The position numbers and the translations under genes are program-made. Below are positions 43,165 to 53,755 of a stretch of 64,000 bases of DNA, piece after piece. The notes below the pieces were generated by a model, which searched no databases, was not told the DNA's origin, and saw only the letters and a program-made list of their open reading frames with translations. Location: contig NC_053496.1 of NCBI RefSeq assembly GCF_905171775.1, positions 184,053,759 through 184,117,758 of the forward strand, given 5' to 3'. This DNA comes from Rana temporaria (Eukaryota > Chordata > Amphibia > Anura > Ranidae). Numbering within the stretch: the stretch's first letter is position 1; every line of letters begins with the position of its first letter.

Positions 43165-44402
43165 CTACCTTCTGAGAGGTGAGGGGGATTCTGGGAGGTC
43201 ACATGACATCACTCTTATCTCTATTAATAAAACACAGACCTGACCGGAGAGGTGAGGAGGATTCTGGGAGGTCACATGACATCACTCTTATCTCTATTAA
43301 TAAAACACAGACCTGACCGGAGAGGTGAGGAGGATTCTGGGAGGTCACATGACATCACTCTTATCTCTATTAATAAAACACAGACCTGACCGGAGAGGTG
43401 AGGAGGATTCTGGGAGGTCACATGACATCACTCTTATCTCTATTAATAAAACACAGACCTGACCGGAGAGGTGAGGAGGATTCTGGGAGGTCACATGACA
43501 TCACTCTTATCTCTATTAATAAAACACAGACCTGCCTGGAGAGGTGAGGAGGATTCTGGGAGGTCACATGACATCACTCTTATCTCTATTAATAAAACAC
43601 AGACCTGACCGGAGAGGTGAGGAGGATTCTGGGAGGTCACATGACATCACTCTTATCTCTATTAATAAAACACAGACCTGACCGGAGAGGTGAGGAGGAT
43701 TCTGGGAGGTCACATGACATCACTCTTATCTCTATTAATAATACACAGACCTGACCGGAGAGGTGAGGAGGATTCTGGGAGGTCACATGACATCAATCTT
43801 ATCTCTATTAATAATACACAGACCTGACCGAAGAGGTGAGGAGGATTCTGGGAGGCCACATTACATCACTCTTATCTCTATTAATAAAACACAGACCGGA
43901 GAGGTGAGGAGGATTCTGGGAGGCCACATGACATCACTCTTATCTCTATTAATAAAACACAGACCTGACCGGAGAGGTGAGGAGGATTCTGGGAGGTCAC
44001 ATGACATCACTCTTATCTCTATTAATAAAACACAGACCTGACCGGAGAGGTGAGGAGGATTCTGGAAGGTCACATGACATCACTCTTAGCTCTATTAATA
44101 AAACACAGGCCTGACCGGAGAGGTGAGGAGGATTCTGGGAGGTCACATGACATCACTCTTATCTCTATTAATATACACAGACCTGACCGGAGAGGTGAGG
44201 AGGATTCTGGGAGGTCACATGACATCACTCTTAGCTCTATTAATAAAACACAGACCTGACCGGAGAGGTGAGGAGGATTCTGGGAGGTCACATGACATCA
44301 CTCTTATCTCTATTAATATACACAGACCTGACCGGAGAGGTGAGGAGGATTCTGGGAGGTCACATGACATCACTTTTATCTCTATTAATAAAACACAGAC
44401 CT
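43165..44402 (+). repeat. Orphan splice-donor minisatellite (about 17 units)
   Basis: The same 73-bp unit as in the intron 2 arrays, but with no exon 2 or exon 3 beside it. It is introduced by CATCTACCTTCTGAGAGGTGAGG, a decayed version of the exon 2 end (ATCATCTACCTGCTGACC). Contains ATTAATATACACAG and other variants. It is the largest array in the window. Confidence 0.9.
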
Positions 44403-44449
44403 AAATGGAGTTCAATGTGGGCAGGTAGGAGTTAATACTTTCCCTGTTC

Positions 44450-44600
44450 TAATGCCGCATACACACGACTGTTTTTCATGTCATGGAAAAAAGTGTAAGT
44501 TTTTCTCGACGTGATTCCTCTCAAGCCCGCCTTGCATACACACGATCGTGAAAAAATTGCTTGAGCAAAGCGTGGTGACGTACAACACGTACGACGGCAC
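44450..44600. mobile_element. MITE fragment (ACACACGACTG family)
   Basis: GCCGCATACACACGACTG and CATACACACGATCGTG are related to the GTACACACGATCGGA family; ends are not clear. Confidence 0.45.
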
Positions 44601-44811
44601 TATAAAGGGGAAGTACCATTCGGATGGCGCAAACCCTTGGGGCTGTTTTTGCTGATTTCGTGTTAGTAAAAGTTTGGTGAGAGACGATTTGCGCTTTTCA
44701 GTCTTCGTGCTTTGCAGTCTGTTACAGCGTGATGAATGTGCTTACTCCATTACAAACGCTCGTTTTACCAGAACAAGCGCTCCCGTCTCATAACTTGCTT
44801 CTGAGCTACAA

Positions 44812-45960
44812 TACAAACTGTATTTTTAAAAATCATAACTCGGTTTGCGAGTGTTGTCTCGCAAAATGAGCACGATTCAGGCCAAAGCGGTGTGCAGTAC
44901 CGCGTTTGGCCTGAGGTGGGGGCGCCGGAGCCGAGCAGAGCCGAACGTCGCCGATCGGAAATGCACGGAAAGGCCCAAGGACAGCACGGCTGACCTCTGC
45001 AAATCTCGGGAACTAATAGCCAGATTCAGAGAGATCGGCGTATCTTTAGAGCGGCGTAGCGCATCTGATATGCGCTACGCCGACGTAACATAGACTCGTA
45101 CTGTATTCACAAAGCATTTGCTCCCTTTCTTGCGCCGGCGTAACGTAAAATGGCCGGCGCAAGCGCGCCTAATTCAAAGTAGCAAGGCAGTGGGCGTGTT
45201 GTTTTAAAATTAATCGTGTCCCCCAAGTAAATGCATGGCCGTACGAACGGCGCATGCGCGCACATGCTCAGAATCACATCGCAAATACTCCCTAAGATAC
45301 GACGGCTCAATGTGAACGTAACTTACGCCCAGCCCCGTTTACGTACGACTTACGTAAACGACGTAAAATCCGACGGCAGTTCCGACAGCCATACCCTAAA
45401 TGACTTAGACCAGCTATTTGGTGGTTTAACTTTACGCCGGAAAAACGCCTTACGTAAACGACGTAGCTTACTGCGACGGGCGCAAGTATGTTCGTGAATC
45501 GGCGTATCTAGCTCATTTACATATTTGACGCGTAAATCAACGGAAGCGCCCCTAGCGGCCAGCGTAAATATGCACCCAAGATACGACGGCGTAGCAGACT
45601 TACGTCGGTCGTATCTTGGCAATACGTGAATACGGCACATAGATACGACGGCGCATCACAGAACTTACGCGGCGTATCAACAGATACGTCGGCGTAAGCT
45701 GACTGTGAATCTGGCCATAAGTCTTTCCGAGGTTTGCCAAGGTCACCCGAGGTGTCCCCTGGCCTTTTCGGCCGTTTCCGAGGCTCTCCAGCGCCCCCAC
45801 CTCTGGCCGCATGCGGTATTGCATGCCATTGAAGTCAATGCGGAACAAATTATTATGGTTTCCATTGACTTTAATGGGGAAACTCGCTTTGATATGAGAG
45901 TACTTTGGATTACGAGCATTCTCCTGGAACGGATTATGCTCGTAATCCGAGGTTCCACTG
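44812..45960. mobile_element. Mariner-type MITE copy with nested Harbinger-like MITE
   Basis: The body (CATAACTCGGTTTGCGAGTG, GTCAATGCGGAACAAATT) and right end GAGGTTCCACTG at 45960 match the 20923 and 55101 copies; the left end is truncated or diverged. Interrupted at 45017-45717. Confidence 0.7.
45017..45717. mobile_element. Harbinger-like MITE, copy 4, with empty site in window
   Basis: Element ends TAGCCAGATTC and GAATCTGGCCA are flanked by TAA duplicated exactly (45014-45016, 45718-45720). The paralogous sequence at 55321-55340 (GGGAACTAAGTCTTTCCGAG) is the uninterrupted site with one TAA, which proves the element boundaries and a 3-bp duplication. Confidence 0.88.
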
Positions 45961-46034
45961 TACTGTATGATATATTCTGTAAAAGAAATTGCTGTGTGCC
46001 GCTAAAGTGTTCGGTTTTGACTTGAAGAAAAGGT

Positions 46035-46253
46035 TGCAACCCGAAGCACAAGGCCGTGTTCACAATATAAGACGCTTCTCAGGGTTGCAGTTCCTCTGAG
46101 ATCCATAAGGTGGTGATCTCACCTACCATAGAGATAGAAAGACTCTATGGACGACAGACAGGAAGTGATGTAACAAACGGACAGGAAGTTCCGGGTGAGA
46201 GGTGAGTCGGGAGGAAGTAGAGAGAAGACATTGCTGGAAGTGCAGCAGAGGAG
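46035..46253 (+). promoter_or_regulatory. Gene E promoter and non-coding exon 1
   Basis: CACAAGGCCGTGTTCACAAT, GCAGTTCCTCTGAGATCC, CAGGAAGTGATGTAACAAAC and ACAGGAAGTTCCGGGTGAGA lead to exon 1 (CATTGCTGGAAGTGCAGCAG), which ends at 46253 before GTAATAAG. The CRE-like half is weakened here (TGATGTAA) and in gene F. Confidence 0.65.
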
Positions 46254-46639
46254 GTAATAAGATCTTATTTTCTATTTACACCCAGTAACGCCGTCATGTC
46301 CGTCCTCTTCCTCCATAGTCACTGTGACGTCTTTTATCTCCAGCAGATGATGATACACACATATATAGTGTGGAAACCTAGATTAACCCCTTCAGGGTCA
46401 GACCATTCTCCCACTTACCGGGCCGGAACATTCTCTTCATTTTGGAGATTACATTTTCTCAACTAATGTATTTTTACAACATTTATTCTGGGATGGGGGG
46501 TTTATTTGGACGTAAAGGGAATCCTCTTCAGTTTTCTTTGCCGGGAGATTAAAGACAAAGCCCAAAAATTTCTAAATAAAACAGACTCTTCATTGAGAAT
46601 GGAATTTCCAATCTGGCAGGCAGTGGCGCACTTGGGGGG

Positions 46640-47100
46640 TGAGGGGGGTTGGACTGGGAGAGGAAGGTCTGTACTGGGGAGGGTCTGTACTGAGGGGATT
46701 GGCTGGGAAGGGGTTGTACTTGGAGTCTCTGTATGAAGGGATTGGACTGGGAGAGGAAGGTCTGTACTGAAGGGAAAGGCCGGGAAGGGGGCTCTGTATG
46801 GAGGGGTTGGACTGGGAGAGGAAGGTCTGTACTGGGGGGATTGGCCTGGGAGAGAGGGTTGTACGGGTGATTCTGTATGGAGAAGATGAACTGGGAGTTG
46901 AAGGTCTATACTGGGGAGGGTTTGTACTGGGGGGGATAGGCCGGGAGGAAGGTCTGTACTGAGGGGTTAGGCTGGGAGGGGGAGGTCTGAACTCTGGGGG
47001 TCTTAACTGGGCTGTGGGGTCTGTACAAGTCAGGCTGGGGGGATCTGAACTGCAGAAGGTCTGTACTGAGGGAGTATTTATTGGGGGGGGGAGGGGGTGC
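46640..47100. repeat. Irregular GGACTGGGAGAGGAAGGTCTG repeat, gene E intron 1
   Basis: Imperfect units of about 40-60 bp around TTGGACTGGGAGAGGAAGGT and CTGTACTGGGG. The expanded counterpart in gene F is at 59580-60420. Confidence 0.65.
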
Positions 47101-48238
47101 TAAGGGATTAGGCAAGGATGGGGGTCTCTACTGAAGAGTTTGTATCATGTACCTGTTTGGAGGCCAATTGGCAAGAGGGCCTCCCTTGCAGCTAAGCTCC
47201 AGGCACCACTGATGGTGAGAACAGGAGGTGCTAGGCTCAAGTAAGCACAGGTCCCCCGCTGGAACTGCTGGCAAGGATGTCCCAACTGGAGCATTACTGG
47301 TCAAGGAATCCAGGTAGTCAGCAGAGGCAGTGGATCAGATGAAGTAGGACTGGTGCAGTGACGGGAGGCAGGTGGCGCCTGTAGTAAGTAGCAGGTCACA
47401 GGTAGAGTAGAAGGCAAAAGCGTAGCCAGTTCCGACCCGAGGTCGGGTACCAGTAGGGTTGCCACTTCATCCCTTTAAAACAGAACACATATTAATTACA
47501 CAGGTTCTGTGGCTAATTAAGGTGGTAATTAGACTCATTTGGTGCCTTACCTGCATTAAATTAGCCTCAGAACCTGTGTAATTCATATGTGTTCTGTTTT
47601 AAAGGGATGAGGTGGCAACCCTAGGTACCAGGTGTGGATGTTAGGACAAAGCGTAGTCAGGAGGGTCGGCCAGGGTAATACACTGGAGGGCAGAACAAGC
47701 AAGTCTGTTAAGCAAGCCGGGGTCAAACCAGGAGGCAGGCAGAAGACAGGTCCAAGAGCAAGCTGAGTCCGTAATGGAAAATCCACTAACACAGGGTTCA
47801 CAGGAGCAAGCGCACTGGAGAGATGAAGATCAACCAGCAATCTCTGGAGGCAGCTAACTCCCTTACAAAGGCCTATTTGGGACAAATTTTGATTGAGGCG
47901 TACACCAGTGCGTGGTGGTGGCACCTTCCTAATGTGTCCTCGCGCATCGGCCATGTGTGCATTCCTGCGTAAAAGGAATGTGACCATGTAGAATACGGGC
48001 AGGAATGCCAGGTCTTTGCTTCAATGCATCTGAGCCTTTACTGTGAACAGTTAGACTGGGAGGGGGGGGGTCTGTAGTTTGGGGGTGTGAACTGGGGGAG
48101 TCTGTACTGAGGGAGTCTGTGGTAACCTCACTGGGGACCATTCTTACATGATAGAGACCTCATATTATCCCCCACACATCCCCATTCTAATATTGTACAA
48201 TCAGTACAGTCCAGATGATTCTCTGTTATCCATCTACA
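47101..48238 (+). other. Remainder of gene E intron 1
   Basis: Homologous along its length to gene F intron 1 (about 60430-61391) except for a hAT insertion at 47455. Contains CAAGCTGAGTCCGTAATGGA and other phrases of retroelement-leader appearance, but no coding domain. Confidence 0.45.
47455..47623. mobile_element. Palindromic hAT MITE (169 bp) with empty site in window
   Basis: TAGGGTTGCCAC and its inverse GTGGCAACCCTA form the ends and the arms extend through CATCCCTTTAAAACAGAACA. The 8-bp target GGTACCAG is duplicated (47447-47454, 47624-47631). Gene F intron 1 has the single, uninterrupted GGTACCAG at 60779-60786. Confidence 0.9.
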
Positions 48239-48258
48239 GCGAAACCTGCATAGATCAC

Positions 48259-51200
48259 ATGACCCCACCAATGAAGATGGAGGCGGACCGGAGTCACATG
48301 ACTGAGAGGATACTAAACCTCACCCTGGAGATCATCTACCTGCTGACCGGAGAGGTGAGGAGGATTCTGGGAGGTCACATGACATCACTCTTATCTCTAT
48401 TAATAAAACACAGACCTGACCGGAGAGGTGAGGAGGATTCTGGGAGGTCACATGACATCACTCTTATCTCTATTAATAAAACAGACCTGACCGGAGAGGT
48501 GAGGAGGATTCTGGGAGGTCACATGACATCACTCTTATCTCTATTAATAAAACACAGACCTGACCGGAGAGGTGAGGAGGATTCTGGGAGGTCACATGAC
48601 ATCACTCTTATCTCTATTAATAAAACAGACCTGACCGGAGAGGTGAGGAGGATTCTGAGAGGTCACATGACATCACTCTTATCTCTATTAATAAAACACA
48701 GACCTGACCGGAGAGGTGAGGAGGATTCTGGGAGGTCACATGACATCACTCTTATCTCTATTAATAAAACAGACCTGACCGGAGAGGTGAGGAGGATTCT
48801 GGGAGGTCACATGACATCACTCTTATCTCTATTAATAAAACACAGACCTGACCGGAGAGGTGAGGAGGATTCTGGGATTCTAACATGATATTCCTATTGG
48901 TTCTCCAATACAGAGATTTCCTCTTGTGAAGTCAGGTGATCATATGACCATCACAGTGCCTCCATGTGACTCCCTAAAACCCGAGAGACACAACATGAAG
49001 AAGATTCTAGAAGTCACCAAGAAGATGATGGAGCTGCTGACAGGAGAGGTGAGGAGGATTCTGGGACATTATCCAGTAACAGACAAGGGGTGTGTCTGGA
49101 TGGTGACTGTATCATATATGTCTACTTCTGTATGTAGGAGTATTTAGAAGAACACAATAATCTCTACAAGGATGTCATGGATGGATCCAGTAATGGGAAC
49201 CCACCAGAGAGATGTCCCCGTCCTCTGTATTCCCGGGATTCCACACAGGAAGAGCACACCATCCCCCACCATCATCAGGTAGATGAGGAACAATCACTGA
49301 TAGTATCATTTATACACAAGCATGTTTCTTCTAATAAATGTTTTATTATATATTTAGAGTGGAAACCTCTGGGATTATAATAAGGTTTTTGTTAAAGAAG
49401 AGTATAAAGAGGAGGATGAGGAGTATGGAGTGATGAAGGAGTTTTCTGAAGGACATGAGGATCTCAATGAGGATGTTATGATGGAGCCATCTAAAAAGAG
49501 AAACCCACCAGAGAGATCTCCCCCTCCTCTGTATTCTCGGGATTCCACACAGGAAGGTCACACCATCCCCCACCATCATCAGGTAGGTGGAGATGAGGGT
49601 CGGGAACATAAAGTGATTGAACACTCTGACATGTGGAGATGATGTGTGGACTCTACAAGGTGATATTTTCTATGTGATCTCACATCATAAATACTTCTAT
49701 GTTACAGATGTTATCTTCTGTCATTCTGTTGGTTTAGGGTGAAGATCTGATTATCATAAAAACTGAGTGTGACGTAGAAGAGACGTATGTGAGGGATGAT
49801 CAGCAATATACGGAGGAGGCTGGAATGACGAGGACATTCATAGAGGAGGACACTCCTACAGAGATCAGCACAGGTGACCCATAATTAGGGTTGTCCCGAT
49901 ACCACTTTTTTAGGACTGAGTACAAGTACCAATACTTTCTTTCAAGTACTCGCCGATGCCGAATACCGTTACTTTTTCTTAAATGTGTCCCCAAATGCAG
50001 CCATGTCCCCCACATATGCAGCCATGTCCCCAACATATGCAGCCATGTCCCCCACATATGCAGCCATGTCCCCCACAGATGCAGCCATGTCCCCCACAGA
50101 TGCAGCCATGTCCCCCATATATGCAGCCATGTCCCCCACAGATGCAGCCATGTCCCCCACAGATGCAGCCATGTCCCCCACAGATGCAGCCATGTCCCCC
50201 ATATATGCAGCCATGTCCCCCACAGATGCAGCCATGTCCCCCACATATGCAGCCATGTCCCCCACAGATGCAGCCATGTCCCCCACAGATGCAGCCATAT
50301 CCCCCATATATGCAGCCATGTCCCCCATATATGCAGCCATGTCCCCCGTATATGCAGCCATGTCCCCCACAGATGCAGCCATGTCCCCCATATATGCAGC
50401 CATGTCCCCCATATATGCAGCCATGTCCCCCCACATATGCAGCCATGTCCCCCCACATATGCAGCCATGTCTCCCCATACCTAGATGCCGCCGCCTAGTT
50501 AATCAGCGTGCGGGGAACATTACAGCTTTCATTTGAATAGCTGTCTGTTCCCTGCCGCGCCGCGTATAGACACTCCCCCTTGCTCGGGATTGGATGGGTG
50601 ATCTGTCTATCAAAGTGCAGATCATCTGTCCAATCCCAAGTAAGGGGGAGTGTCTATACGCGGCGGGGAACAGACAGCTATTCAAATGAAAGCTGTAATG
50701 TTAACTAGGCGGCGGGGGCGTTGCGGTATGCGGCGGCGACGACAGCGACGGGGGAGCGTGGGTAGTATCGGATCTGGCATCGGGGGCATTTGCGGGAGTG
50801 CAAGTACTCCCGCAAATGCTCAGTATCGGTCCTGATACCGATACTGGTATCGGTATCAGGACAACCCTACCCATAATATATTCTTTTCTTATCTCTTCTT
50901 ATTGCACACTGATTGGTCCTTAGTAGGACGGGAACTAAGCTATAGAAGCCTAGGCCTAAGGTCACTTGTTCTATGGTAAAGGTCCTGCAAGTTGAAACTT
51001 TGAACCTCATTGGTTCCTGCTCTTCTGACAAGGCTGTGTAAATGTAGAAGTGATCTGGGAAGAGGACCAAAGGTTCTTTGATGGAGGGAAGAGTCCCAGT
51101 TGGTCGGGACCTCCACAGAGAACATCTCCTCACTCATATCTACCTGATCCAGATTGAATCTTGATGGAAGTGAACTAACCCTCTCCTATCTATTGATGAT

Positions 51201-52205
51201 GTTTTTTCTATTTTTCCAGGACACGCCATGGAGAAACCCTCAAAGGAACGTCTCACTTTATCTCCAGCTTGTAGAATGGAAGATGAGGACATCACAGGAG
51301 ATTGTGGAGGAGAAAAGACAATGAGCTCCACTATGGATGGAGGATTTCACAGTGTGGATAGACCATGCAATCCCTCTGACTCTGAGCAATCTTGTACTGT
51401 GGGGGATGGGGCCGGAATTCACGGGAAGAAGAAATGTTCCTGTCCTGGATGTGGGATAAGCTTTAGCTCTGATCAATTTTTCTCTGTTCATGGGAGATCT
51501 CACACGGGTGAGGAAGTTTATTCCTGTTCTAAGTGCGGAAAATGTTTTCCTCACAAATCAAAACTTCTCACACATTACAGATCTCACACAGGGGAGAAGC
51601 CGTATTCTTGTTCCGAGTGCGGTAAATGTTTTTCTCGGAAGTCCTGTCTTTCTAGACATAAGACATTGCATACAGGTGAGAATGTGTATCCCTGCACTGA
51701 GTGCGGAAAATGTTTTACACAGAGCACCAATCTCTCAAGACACCAGAGACTGCACATGGGCGAGAAGTCTTTTGCCTGCCTCGAGTGCGGGAAATGTTTT
51801 TCACGGAAATTAGATCTTGTCGTACATTACAGATCTCACACAGGAGAGAGGCCGTATTCCTGCCCCGAGTGCGAGAAATGTTTTTCAGATAAGGGCCGTC
51901 TTACCAAACATAAGAGATGTCACACGGGCGAGAAGCCGTATTCCTGTTCCGAGTGCAGGAAATGTTTTTCAGATAAGGCCGGTCTTACCAAACATAAGAG
52001 ATGTCACACGGGCGAGAAGCCGTATTTCTGTTCCGAGTGCGGGAAATGCTTTTCACGGAAATCAGAACTTGTCAAGCATCAGAGATCTCACACGGGGGAG
52101 AAGCCGTATTCCTGCCCTGAGTGTGGAAAATGTTTTTCACAGAAGTCTTATTTTACCCAACATCAGAGAACCCACACAGCCCTCGAAGGTGTATTAGTGT
52201 CCTGA
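48259..52205 (+). CDS. Gene E: zinc-finger protein with truncated KRAB box
   Basis: Exons: 48240-48354 (ATG 48259, MTPPMKMEADRSHMT...), 48914-49048, 49138-49278, 49358-49582, 49738-49873, 51220-52205. All join in frame: 572 residues, MEKPSKE leader at residue 248, nine fingers from about 319. The KRAB region keeps only EYLEEHNNLYKDVM and runs straight into DGSSNGNPPERC, so the N-terminal VPIRCQDVTVYFSMEEW and the ENQPPLTSP tail are gone. Loss of that core would be expected to weaken co-repressor binding. A 984-bp hAT element lies in the last intron. VKEE and IKTE SUMO-consensus motifs remain. Confidence 0.82.
48355..48875 (+). repeat. Splice-donor minisatellite, gene E intron 2
   Basis: Seven units alternating between 73 and 71 bp (AAAACACAGACC versus AAAACAGACC). 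The mix of lengths happens to leave the exon 2 frame open through the whole array to a stop near 48888. Confidence 0.9.
49138..49278 (+). CDS. Gene E fused KRAB remnant exon
   Basis: A 141-nt exon starts after a new acceptor TATGTAG and combines the second half of the KRAB exon (EYLEEHNNLYKDVM) with the following exon (DGSSNGNPPERCPRPLYS...HHHQ). The junction GTCATGGATGGATCC fits a deletion between two ATGGA words present in intact genes, one in GTCATGATGGAGAATC and one in ACAGATGGATCC. Gene F has the same exon, so the event precedes the E/F duplication. Confidence 0.85.
49886..50869. mobile_element. hAT-type MITE in gene E last intron
   Basis: Ends TAGGGTTGTCCCGATACC and GGTATCAGGACAACCCTA. 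Target duplication CCCATAAT (49878-49885, 50870-50877); the empty site is the GACCCATAATATATTC found in B, C, D and F. It starts 12 bp after the donor at 49873/49874, so it could affect splicing. Contains a 21-bp minisatellite and a hairpin at about 50515-50702 (CTATACGCGGCG arms). No transposase. Confidence 0.9.
49985..50480. repeat. 21-bp minisatellite inside hAT element
   Basis: About 23 units of TGCAGCCATGTCCCCCACATA and close variants. Frames on both strands stay open (up to 222 codons) purely because 21 is a multiple of three. Confidence 0.92.
51220..52205 (+). CDS. Gene E finger exon (9 fingers)
   Basis: Leader MEKPSKERLTLSPAC. Nine fingers with contact residues (-1,3,6): SFV, HKT, RCR, QNR, RDV, DRK, DGK, REK, QYQ. 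Fingers 6 and 7 are a tandem duplicate of D finger 6, and finger 8 joins the first half of D finger 7 (CSECGKCFSRKS) to the second half of D finger 8 (ELVKHQRSH). The count stays nine. It ends ALEGVLVS then TGA as in D. The flank diverges from D after about 52231. Confidence 0.92.
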
Positions 52206-52239
52206 GTGTGGGAAATGTCTTCTATATGGGTCATATTTA

Positions 52240-52984
52240 TTTTTATTTTTTGAAAAGCCTATGGCGTGTGAACACACCCAAAAAACTCCACCCGGTGCAG
52301 AAAAATGTGCACACACATAAAGAGTATTCACTTAAACGTGCAGACGGATGCAACGTCAAGTGATCCTCCTGTGAAGAGGGACCCAAACCCTGATCCCCCG
52401 GGGCGTTAGGCTCCAGATGGGGATTGAGGTACTGTGGTCCGAGCAACCGAAGCCGACACGGACCCAACTTCCTCGGAGGGACTGCCGAAACAGAACCCTC
52501 CCAGTACTAGGTGGGGCTCTGCGGTTTTTATTTTTGCGCTATAAACAAAAAAAGAGCGTCAAGTTTGAAAAAAAAATATTTTTTGCTATAATAAATTTCT
52601 CCAAAATATATATATAAAAAAAATGTTTTCCTCAGTTTAGGCGATCATAAAAATGCACTGATTACTGTAAAAATGACACTGGCAGTGAAAGGGTTAACCA
52701 GTAGGGGGCGCTGAAGGGGTTAAGTGTGTCCTAGGGATGTGTTCTAACTGTAAGGGGGGGATGGGCTACGTGTGACACAACACTGATCACCACTCCCGAT
52801 TACAGGGAGCTGTGATCAGTGTCCTGTCACTAGGAGGAATAGGGAAATGCTTGCTTACATCGGCATTTCCCCGTTCTTCCTCTCCGTGAGACGATCGCGG
52901 GTATCCCGATGGACATCGAGTCCGCAGGACCCGCGGTCACACTCGCGGCGGGCGCGCGCCCACAATGCAGCGTCTTAAAGGGCA

Positions 52985-53022
<38 letters not shown>

Positions 53023-53080
53023 GTTAATCTGCCCAGCTGTGCCATTCTGCCGAAGTATATCGGCGTGAAGTGGTTAATCC
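52240..53080. mobile_element. Inverted segment plus dispersed repeat downstream of gene E
   Basis: 52240-52520 is the reverse complement of 42060-42310; 52510-52960 is the CCCCGGACC-family repeat in direct orientation, ending in an (AT)n run at about 52994-53020. So this part of the duplicated block was rearranged relative to the D copy. Confidence 0.6.
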
Positions 53081-53090
53081 TACAAAAAAA

Positions 53091-53333
53091 CATTACCACT
53101 GCATTTGTGAAGAAGGCTTCAGGGCACCCAAGAAAGTCCAGCAAGCACCAGGACCGTCTCCGACAGTTGATTCAGCTGCGGGATCGGGGGTGGCACCACC
53201 AGTGGAGAGCTTGCTCAGAAATGGCAGCAGGCAGGTGTGAGGACATGGGTACACACAGTGAGGAGAAGACTTTTGCCCAAAAAAGAAGCCCATGGTGTAT
53301 GTGCCCCTGGAGTGGCAGTCCAGGGGTGCCGTA
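53091..53333 (+). mobile_element. Tc1-like transposase remnant, copy 2
   Basis: ITTAFVKKASGHPRKSSKHQ and DRLRQLIQLRDRG match copy 1, then a one-base change shifts the frame (WHHQWRACSEMAAG). Direct-orientation paralog of 42396-42660. Confidence 0.72.
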
Positions 53334-53755
53334 GAATCACTGTGCGTGTGGGTCACTCTGATTTATGGCACCACGATCACTGCACCATTCACACTGTCCA
53401 TTGTGTTACACAATGGCCACTTTTCACTCTCCTCTCCACTCCCTTCTCCCCCACTTTATTTTATTTAAAGCCCTTTTATGTTCATGAAAAAAATTGTGGT
53501 GAGAAAGAAGCTAAATATTGCTTGTGGATGAAGAGCAAAGGAGATGAGTCTACATGAGAGGACTGACCATTCCAGTGCAATAATTGTCTTATAAGGGGAA
53601 TTTGCTCAGAGGGTGCCACCTGCTGGTTAAAAGTGGTTAATAGGACTTTTTTTTATGTAATATTTGATATTTAGCTGTTAAAAATGTATGTATATTAAAA
53701 ACAATTATAAACAATTTATTCTTTGTAAGTTGATTGACTAAAAAGTGTATCTCAT

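Noticed and set aside
49800..50536. Open frames up to 222 codons on both strands
   Set aside because: 21-bp minisatellite inside the hAT element in gene E; one even overlaps the opposite strand of a real exon.
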